From: DATEAX01 sp035288145 | GTDB taxonomy: Bacteria > Patescibacteriota > UBA1384 > UBA12157 > JAENIV01 | Reading direction: 5' to 3' | DNA: 9,907 nt | Assembly: GCA_035288145.1 (NCBI GenBank) | Contig: DATEAX010000015.1 | Location: 1 to 9,907, forward strand | Shown here: in pieces, positions 5,369-9,907 of the stretch | Numbering within the stretch: the first letter of the stretch is position 1 | How the letters are laid out: each line of letters opens with the position of its first letter | Notes under the pieces: generated by a model | What the model was told of the DNA's origin: nothing | What the model saw: only the letters and a program-made list of their open reading frames with translations | Database searches by the model: none | Position numbers and translations under genes: made by a program

Positions 5369-7109
5369 CTTGGAATTCCTTAATTAATTTTTTCAGCCGC
5401 TCGTGGTCTTTGTCGCTTTCTGCCTGGCGAATCGCCTGGGCATAATGATCCTTGAGGGCTTCGCGCTGATTGGTTTGGAGTTTTGCTAAAATTTGCGGCA
5501 AATCTTCCTCGCTTACCTCCTCCGTTTGTTCATTAGCCAAAAAAAGCAGTTCGTCAATTTTCAGCCCTAATTGGCGAGGAAGACCCTCCCGGAGAGATTT
5601 CAAGAATTTCTCCCGGTCTCTTTCCTGATTATACAACAGGAGAGCCGTTTTGTAAATCGCAGAAAGTGAAGGGTCTTTCAAGGAAATTTCTTTGTTTTTC
5701 TTCAAGCTTTCAAAAACTTTTCCGGGATTTTTTAAAAATATGGCGATGAAAATTTCTTCAATGGTTAATCTTTTAGCCGGTCGTGATGAGGTCATCTCCT
5801 TGGAAGACGGAGCGCCGATTTTCGTCAAGGCGTCAAAAACGACCCTTTCGGAAACCGAGAGCCGTTTGGCCAAAAGCCCGACATAATGGGCCTGCTCGAT
5901 TGAATCGGGAATTTTTTTGATGATCGGCAATATCTCTTTGGCAATTTCTTTTTTTTCCTGGGAAGTCAATTCCTTATCGCCGTTAGCTGTTAGCTGTTTG
6001 CTGAAGGCAAGACCGAAATACCAGTCAATCACCGAAGTCGCCTGATCAACTGCTTGCCGCCAAAAAGCAGGGTTTCGAGCGATCATTTCCCCCGGATCTT
6101 TGAAATCGCCCAAATTGACCATTTTGACATTTAAACCCGCCTGGATTGCCATTTCATAGGCCTTTTTAGCCGTCTGCAGTCCCGCGGTATCGGCGTCAAA
6201 GGCAAAGATGACATTCGGACTGTAACGGGAGAGGATTTGTAAATGATCGTAAGTTAGGGCTGTCCCCGAAGTAGCGACAATATTCCTGACCCCGGCCTGA
6301 AAGCTCGCAATTACATCCATTTGACCCTCAACCACCACCGCTGCCTTCTGCCGTTTAATCTCCCCCCGAGCCTGGTCAAGATTGTAAAGGACGCGGCTTT
6401 TTTTAAAAATGACGGTTTCCGGAGTATTGAGATATTTTGGTTCTTGTTTTGGATCCAAAACGCGACCGGTAAAGGCGATGGTATTTCCCATAACATCGCG
6501 GATGGGAAAAATGATTCTTCTAAAAAACCGCTCGGGGGAACCGGCATTTTGAAGATCGCTTTGAGAAAACCCCCGGTTTTTAAGATACTTAAACAACGCT
6601 TGGGAAGAAGGCGCATAGCCGATGAGAAATTCTTTAACCGTTTCCAAGGTCAATTTTCTTTTCTTAAGAAGATAATCGAGGGCTGGTTTGCCAGAGGGAT
6701 GCGCCATTAGAATTTTATGAAAAACTTTGGTCGAAAGAGCATTGATTCTGTATAATTTAGACTTGACATCTCGCTGGTCCTTTCCGTCTTCCGTCCTCCC
6801 TGCCTTGCCGGCAGGCAGGTGTCTTCTGTATTCCGGCAATTTCACGCCCGCTCTTTCGGCCAGCATCACTAGGGCTTCCCGGAAGCCAAGATTCTCCATT
6901 TTCATCGTAAATGTGAAAATATCCCCGCCTTCCGAGCAGCCAAAGCACTTAAAAATCTGCCTTTCCGGCGAAACCATAAATGAGGGGGTTTTCTCCTGAT
7001 GAAAAGGGCAAAGAGCTTTATAATTCGAGCCCGCTTTTTTAAGCGTCAAATAGCTCGATATTAAATCAACAATATCAATCCGCCGTTTAATTTCGTCAAC
7101 TTCATCCAT
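5352..7109 (-). CDS. dnaG: DNA primase DnaG
   Basis: A 585-residue primase that lays RNA primers at the replication fork. The N-terminal zinc-binding domain has C34-x2-H37 and C55-x2-C58 (CPFHQEKTPSF, KCFGC). The catalytic domain follows with FRRIIFPIRD (196-205) and the TOPRIM motifs EGQMD (261-265, E261) and FDADTAG (304-310, D305 and D307). The C-terminal helicase-interacting part is about 430-585. Between the zinc and catalytic domains lies the palindrome-encoded LPAGKAG (98-104), and a heptamer repeat encodes SKQLTANG further on. ATG 7109 has at best a weak ribosome site (GGA). The 38 nt upstream hold no clear promoter, and an R-M unit lies just beyond, so expression probably depends on reading through that unit. 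The first 82 bp are duplicated at 8719-8800. Confidence 0.97.
   Translation of the reverse strand: MDEVDEIKRRIDIVDLISSYLTLKKAGSNYKALCPFHQEKTPSFMVSPERQIFKCFGCSEGGDIFTFTMKMENLGFREALVMLAERAGVKLPEYRRHLPAGKAGRTEDGKDQRDVKSKLYRINALSTKVFHKILMAHPSGKPALDYLLKKRKLTLETVKEFLIGYAPSSQALFKYLKNRGFSQSDLQNAGSPERFFRRIIFPIRDVMGNTIAFTGRVLDPKQEPKYLNTPETVIFKKSRVLYNLDQARGEIKRQKAAVVVEGQMDVIASFQAGVRNIVATSGTALTYDHLQILSRYSPNVIFAFDADTAGLQTAKKAYEMAIQAGLNVKMVNLGDFKDPGEMIARNPAFWRQAVDQATSVIDWYFGLAFSKQLTANGDKELTSQEKKEIAKEILPIIKKIPDSIEQAHYVGLLAKRLSVSERVVFDALTKIGAPSSKEMTSSRPAKRLTIEEIFIAIFLKNPGKVFESLKKNKEISLKDPSLSAIYKTALLLYNQERDREKFLKSLREGLPRQLGLKIDELLFLANEQTEEVSEEDLPQILAKLQTNQREALKDHYAQAIRQAESDKDHERLKKLIKEFQDEISK
5982..6002. repeat. 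Three tandem heptamers in dnaG
   Basis: GTTAGCT, GTTAGCT and GTTTGCT follow each other inside the 3' half of dnaG, adding the residues KQLTAN. Same unit length as the repeat at the start of rpoD but a different sequence. Confidence 0.75.
6782..6819. repeat. GC-rich palindrome with adjoining heptamer pair in dnaG
   Basis: Positions 6799-6819 form a near-perfect palindrome: CCTGCCT and AGGCAGG arms, a GCCGGC core, and one bulged T at 6806. It is read in frame as LPAGKAG in the linker between the zinc and catalytic domains of DnaG. Directly beside it is a tandem heptamer, TTCCGTC twice (6782-6795). From memory, LPAGKAG- or PACRQAG-type peptides recur in Patescibacteria proteins, which would make this one copy of a dispersed REP-like element. 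Confidence 0.7.
7028..7109. repeat. Direct repeat copy A: 5' end of the intact dnaG
   Basis: The first 82 bp of dnaG. It matches 8719-8800 without any gap, 71 of 82 by my count, with an uninterrupted 41-nt identity (7041-7081 against 8732-8772). Outside the repeat the two regions share nothing. Copies A and B are in the same orientation and bracket the restriction-modification genes. Confidence 0.9.
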
Positions 7110-7147
7110 ATTTCCAGACTAATGAAAATGAGAACAAAAAACAACTT

Positions 7148-8107
7148 TTATCGAACGCGAAAATTTCCCGTTCTTAAAACTTTCCAATAATCAGGATCAT
7201 TAACTCTATTATTGAGAACTGGGGTTATATCTTTTCTTTTATGAAGATTATTTCGAATTTTAGATTTTCTTCCAGATTCCTGAAAAATAATTTCAAAATC
7301 AGATCTTTTCTCAAAAATAGAGGGCTTATTGATACTATTTTTTTGTTTAATGGTCGATAGATATTTTTCATTAATCTCGTAACCTATCGAATTTCTTCCC
7401 AAATTTCTAGCCGCTTTTGTGGTAGTACCGCTTCCTAAAAAAGGATCCAAGACAGTTTCGCCCACAAAACTGAACATTTTAATTAGTCTTTTAGGCAACT
7501 CTTCGGGAAATACGGCAAGATGTCCGCCGTTTTGTTTTTCGCCGGCAAAATTCCAATGTCCGGTAAAATATCTTCTCCACTCTTGTTTCGAAAGTTTTGA
7601 CTTTTCTTTAACTACTCTTGGAACAACTGGAGACTGACCTAATTTCTTAAATAACAAGATGAACTCATAATCAATTTCAATCAGGCCATTCCGAGGATAT
7701 GGAAAGGAACCCATAATCGAGGCGCCGCCGGTTGTATTCATCGTGGTTTTCTTTTGCCAAATAATCGCCCCCATATAATCAAAACCCATTGATTCACAAA
7801 ATCTAATAATCTCCTCGCGGATTGGAATAATTTTATAGCGGCCATAAGTCACTGCTCTGGCAAATTGGTCGCCGATATTAACACATAATCGGCATCCTGG
7901 CTGTAGAACGCGGTAACATTCCGCCCAAACCTGATTAAGATTTTCGATATATTCCTCATAGCTATCGTTAAAACCGATTTGATTATTTGAACCATAATCT
8001 TTGATTTGCCAATATGGCGGTGAGGTAATAATAAGATGGATCGAGGTGTCTTTAACCTCCTTCATGTGCCTGGAATCGCCAATGATTATTGTATGTTTCG
8101 TATTCAT
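7148..8107 (-). CDS. Type II DNA methyltransferase (beta-class, N4-cytosine type), probable CTAG specificity
   Basis: A 319-residue modification enzyme that transfers a methyl group from S-adenosylmethionine to DNA bases, protecting them from the partner nuclease. The catalytic motif IV TSPPYW (28-33) comes first and the cofactor motif I VLDPFLGSGTT (219-229) near the C-terminus, the beta-class order. A TSPPY core is typical of N4-cytosine enzymes. The target recognition part lies between. ATG 8107 is chosen because GGAG lies seven bases upstream and two bases separate the ATG from the endonuclease stop; ATG 8134 in frame has no ribosome site. The partner resembles MjaI, which suggests CTAG. 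A basic C-terminal extension (about 255-319) is not part of the core fold. Confidence 0.92.
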   Translation of the reverse strand: MNTKHTIIIGDSRHMKEVKDTSIHLIITSPPYWQIKDYGSNNQIGFNDSYEEYIENLNQVWAECYRVLQPGCRLCVNIGDQFARAVTYGRYKIIPIREEIIRFCESMGFDYMGAIIWQKKTTMNTTGGASIMGSFPYPRNGLIEIDYEFILLFKKLGQSPVVPRVVKEKSKLSKQEWRRYFTGHWNFAGEKQNGGHLAVFPEELPKRLIKMFSFVGETVLDPFLGSGTTTKAARNLGRNSIGYEINEKYLSTIKQKNSINKPSIFEKRSDFEIIFQESGRKSKIRNNLHKRKDITPVLNNRVNDPDYWKVLRTGNFRVR

Positions 8108-8108
8108 C

Positions 8109-8699
8109 TCATTTCTCCAAAATATCTTTAACATCTATCAACAAACCTGACTTTGTTTTTTCATAAAAAATGATTTTACTTTTAATATCTTCTCTTAAAG
8201 AATTTTTGGTTTTGTAGGTTATTGGTTTAATTGAGACGGCAATCTCGTCTATAAAACCATCGATGCCCTGGGATTCTTCGCTCGGGCTCGATAATCGATA
8301 ATTCTTTTTCTCAATTGAGGCGACTTTTTTAAGAATTGCCTCGTGGAATCTTAAACCGACAAAAGTTTTTTCCAAGACTAAATCTTCAACCCATCTTCTA
8401 ATCATTGGCTCATCAATCTGATCAATTGCATTTTTCAAACCGAGTATCATTTTAGCGATTTTTCGAGTTGCCTCGCTGATGGCATTAGGATATTTCGCCA
8501 AATACCATTTTTTCCAACCTTCGTAGGTTTTCTCGGGGCATTCCTGAATTAGCTCTGATAATTGCCCAACCACTCGCGGTCTCGTTCCTTGAGCATTTTG
8601 ATTGGCAAGATTGATTAACTGGCTGGCATACTTGGGATAGTCTTGGGGTTTGCCAACTAATTCTTCAATTAACTCTTGATTGCTTAATTTAACCGTCAT
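8109..8699 (-). CDS. MjaI-like type II restriction endonuclease (probable CTAG)
   Basis: A 196-residue protein that fits the MjaI restriction endonuclease family (archaeal type, CTAG): the N-terminal LINLANQNAQGTRPRVVGQ (28-46), KKWYLAKYP (63-71), and a catalytic region with GIDGFIDE (145-152) followed by SIKP (156-159), a variant of the PD-(D/E)xK nuclease signature. The assignment comes from remembered family sequence and the adjacent methyltransferase, not a search. The endonuclease gene is transcribed before the methyltransferase. ATG 8699 has no visible ribosome site, but the stop codon of the dnaG stub lies five bases upstream, so translation may depend on reinitiation. The stop TGA is at 8109-8111. 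Confidence 0.78.
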   Translation of the reverse strand: MTVKLSNQELIEELVGKPQDYPKYASQLINLANQNAQGTRPRVVGQLSELIQECPEKTYEGWKKWYLAKYPNAISEATRKIAKMILGLKNAIDQIDEPMIRRWVEDLVLEKTFVGLRFHEAILKKVASIEKKNYRLSSPSEESQGIDGFIDEIAVSIKPITYKTKNSLREDIKSKIIFYEKTKSGLLIDVKDILEK

Positions 8700-8704
8700 T
8701 AAAT

Positions 8705-8800
8705 TTATTTTAACACAAAGCCGGCTTTTTGAAGCGTCAAATAGCTCGATATTAAATCAACAATATCAATCCTGCTTTTGATAGTTTCAACGTCATCCAT
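8705..8800 (-). pseudogene. Truncated dnaG 5' end (31-codon stub)
   Basis: Starts with ATG and encodes MDDVETIKSR followed by IDIVDLISSYLTL, the same start as DnaG (MDEVDEIKRR then the identical 13 residues), then diverges after KAG and stops at TAA 8705-8707. It is a broken duplicate of the primase gene left by insertion of the R-M unit. It keeps a promoter-like sequence directly upstream and may now act as a leader peptide whose termination feeds ribosomes to the endonuclease start. Confidence 0.88.
8719..8800. repeat. Direct repeat copy B: dnaG 5' end fragment
   Basis: Partner of 7028-7109, offset by exactly 1691 nt with no gaps. Mismatches concentrate in the first nine codons, while the central 41 nt are identical even at third codon positions, which points to recombination or recent common origin of that core. 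Confidence 0.9.
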
Positions 8801-8809
8801 GACACTCCA

Positions 8810-8837
8810 AATATACCAGAAAAGAGTTCAAAGACAA
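8810..8837 (-). promoter_or_regulatory. Promoter of the dnaG stub and R-M unit (probable original dnaG promoter)
   Basis: On the minus strand, TTGTCT (8832-8837), a 16-nt spacer, and TATATT (8810-8815) preceded by TGG, an extended -10. Transcription would start near 8803, two or three bases before the stub ATG at 8800, again a nearly leaderless arrangement like that of the dehydratase gene. The -35 lies just past the stop codon of the propeller gene. Confidence 0.6.
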
Positions 8838-8838
8838 C

Positions 8839-9777
8839 TTATTTCAATACCGCGTAGTAAATCCCTTTAGTATGCTGGCCGTAGTACATCAGCCACTGGT
8901 TGTCGATTTTTGCCAGTGTCGGATCCCCGGGCGGGTCAGGAGCAAACTTGGCTTGGGTGTCTTTGTTATTGGTGAAATCAAAGACCAGTTCAGAAAAAGT
9001 GTCATCCTCATAAACAACATGATAAACCCCGGAATAGCTCCAAAAATATATTCTTAATTCGCCATCATCCCATCTTACCCATTCCGCTCCGTCAGTCGCT
9101 CCAAGCAAGGTCTCGTTTCTGGAGTCGAAGGCAATGCCTTTCTTTTCAAAACTCAAACCGTCTTTGGAAGTCGCCCAAAAATAAAGGTGCGTCTCCTGAT
9201 TGGGCAATTTTTCGGTGGTTTTATAAGGTTCGTTAATCGTCCCGCGATAAACCATTAAATAAGTTTTGTCGTCTAACTGAAAGGTGCTTTGGGCGCCAAC
9301 ATTTTCCAAGGTAAAACCGGATTCTTCTTTATCAATCCGCATCCCCGGCTCATCTTGCCAAGTAAGGCCATCTTTACTGGTGGCACTTTTGATAACGCCG
9401 GCATTTTGGAAATATAATCTGAAAGTGCCGTCCGGGAGTTTGACCACATCCGGGAAGGTGGCAAATTCTTTTCTTATGCCTTCTTCTTTCGTCCAAGTGA
9501 TGCCGTCGGTCGAAGTTGACGAATACATCTCCAATTTGTTGCCGGAAACTTCCGGCTCGACCGAATAATACAGCCGATATTTTCCGCCTCCCAGGTCCAC
9601 GATTTCGGCGTCGGCGAATTTTCCGGCAATCGCCACGCCCTGCTCCTGCCAAGTTGGGGCAGATTTCGTCTTCTCGGAAACCGGCTGACTTTCCTGTTTA
9701 TTCCCCAAAATCCGCCAGCCCAAAAATCCCAGTCCTAAAACCGCGAGCCCCAAAACAGACCACCATAATATTTTCAT
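8839..9777 (-). CDS. Membrane-anchored beta-propeller protein (glycosidase-like fold)
   Basis: A 312-residue protein with one N-terminal membrane segment (about 4-24, after MK and before WRILGNK) and an extracellular domain. That domain has three similar motifs, STDGITW (89-95), TSKDGLTW (133-140) and TSKDGLSF (203-210), plus alternating Tyr- and Phe-rich strands (KYRLYYS, TFRLYFQ, LRIYFWS, QWLMYYG). This pattern resembles Asp-box or five-bladed propellers of the sialidase, GH43 and GH32 kind. I cannot point to a complete catalytic triad, so carbohydrate binding or hydrolysis at the cell surface is a guess. There is no lipobox cysteine. The start is backed by AAGGAGGG just upstream. The dnaG-stub promoter follows immediately. 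Confidence 0.82.
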   Translation of the reverse strand: MKILWWSVLGLAVLGLGFLGWRILGNKQESQPVSEKTKSAPTWQEQGVAIAGKFADAEIVDLGGGKYRLYYSVEPEVSGNKLEMYSSTSTDGITWTKEEGIRKEFATFPDVVKLPDGTFRLYFQNAGVIKSATSKDGLTWQDEPGMRIDKEESGFTLENVGAQSTFQLDDKTYLMVYRGTINEPYKTTEKLPNQETHLYFWATSKDGLSFEKKGIAFDSRNETLLGATDGAEWVRWDDGELRIYFWSYSGVYHVVYEDDTFSELVFDFTNNKDTQAKFAPDPPGDPTLAKIDNQWLMYYGQHTKGIYYAVLK

Positions 9778-9828
9778 ATACCCTCCTTAATAATATTTTA
9801 CTCCTCTTTTGCTATATATGGAATCATA

Positions 9829-9856
9829 CCAAAAAATCCCCTAAGGGATTTTTTGG
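9829..9856. terminator. Strong bidirectional intrinsic terminator
   Basis: CCAAAAAATCCC (9829-9840), loop CTAA, GGGATTTTTTGG (9845-9856): a perfect 12-bp stem whose arms supply A and T runs on both strands. It follows the stop codon of the partial minus-strand gene at the right edge and separates it from the propeller gene. On its inner side TGGTATGAT (minus strand, 9823-9831) is a possible extended -10 for the propeller gene, without a clear -35. Confidence 0.8.
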
Positions 9857-9870
9857 GGTTGTCTTCTGTC

Positions 9871-9907
9871 TTACCAGTTCTTGTCTCGATTGCCGCCGAA
9901 GCCCCCG
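9871..9907 (-). CDS. C-terminus of a glycine-rich protein (partial)
   Basis: The last eleven codons of a minus-strand frame entering from the right edge: GGFGGNRDKNW then TAA (9871-9873). A terminator hairpin begins 15 nt after the stop, which supports a genuine gene end. Glycine-rich basic tails like this occur on RNA-binding proteins and some helicases, but eleven residues cannot decide the family. Confidence 0.5.
   Translation of the reverse strand, partial: GGFGGNRDKNW

Larger units (their letters stand above)
7111..8718. mobile_element. Restriction-modification unit inserted at dnaG with target duplication
   Basis: About 1.6 kb containing only the endonuclease and methyltransferase genes, bracketed by direct 82-bp copies of the dnaG 5' end. 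It is visibly more AT-rich than dnaG-rpoD. It carries no transposase or recombinase, so it fits the established pattern of R-M insertion with long target duplication rather than an insertion sequence. All genes point the same way as dnaG. Confidence 0.75.

Noticed and set aside
6311..6999. Open frames within dnaG on both strands
   Set aside because: They lie across the primase catalytic domain and linker, which is plainly coding in the chosen frame.
1874..8111. TGA recoding to glycine (code 25)
   Set aside because: TGA ends the 111-aa gene, the dehydratase and the endonuclease at natural lengths, and no frame requires read-through.
9284..9568. Open + strand frame opposite the propeller gene
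   Set aside because: Antisense of a well-supported gene, with no ribosome site or recognisable sequence.
1..9907. CRISPR array or insertion sequence with transposase
   Set aside because: No regularly spaced repeats and no transposase frame; the direct repeats found are explained by the dnaG duplication.

Overview
The window looks like a piece of a Patescibacteria (CPR) chromosome. The reasons are: short dense genes, a dnaG-rpoD pair without rpsU, very short leaders, a group I intron in a tRNA gene, and low-complexity heptanucleotide repeats and a GC-rich palindrome inside essential genes. TGA works as a normal stop, so this is code 11, not the recoded code 25. This assignment rests on gene content and repeat style, not on a marker phylogeny.

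Left part (1-3577): the tRNA-proximal end of an integrated mobile element. A tightly packed + strand operon of small unrecognised genes (a gene tail, then 121, 208, 57, 97 and 111 aa) leads to a structured RNA segment (two interlocking inverted repeats) just upstream of a large serine recombinase. The recombinase reading frame runs antisense into the 3' end of a tRNA-Asn gene, as expected if that tRNA end is the integration boundary. The far end of the element is outside the window.

Centre (3515-7109): tRNA-Asn(GUU), minus strand, has its anticodon split by a compact 207-nt group I intron with recognisable P, Q, R and S core elements. Back to back with it, an extended -10 promoter drives a nearly leaderless pterin-4a-carbinolamine dehydratase-like gene. 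A convergent hairpin separates that gene from the minus-strand dnaG-rpoD operon (primase and principal sigma factor, overlapping by 17 nt).

Right part (7028-9907): a two-gene type II restriction-modification unit (MjaI-like endonuclease, then a TSPPY-class methyltransferase) sits between two direct copies of the first 82 bp of dnaG. The outer copy has a plausible promoter but encodes only a 31-codon dnaG stub that stops just before the endonuclease gene. The inner copy starts the intact primase. This is the arrangement expected from insertion with long target duplication, and it puts the R-M genes at the head of the dnaG-rpoD operon. CTAG, the expected target of this family, occurs only twice in the window by my reading. 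Beyond it are a membrane-anchored beta-propeller protein, a strong terminator, and the last codons of a glycine-rich protein.

The most notable points are the dnaG-duplicating R-M insertion, the tRNA-Asn group I intron beside a recombinase boundary in the same tRNA gene, and the interlocked inverted repeats in front of the recombinase.
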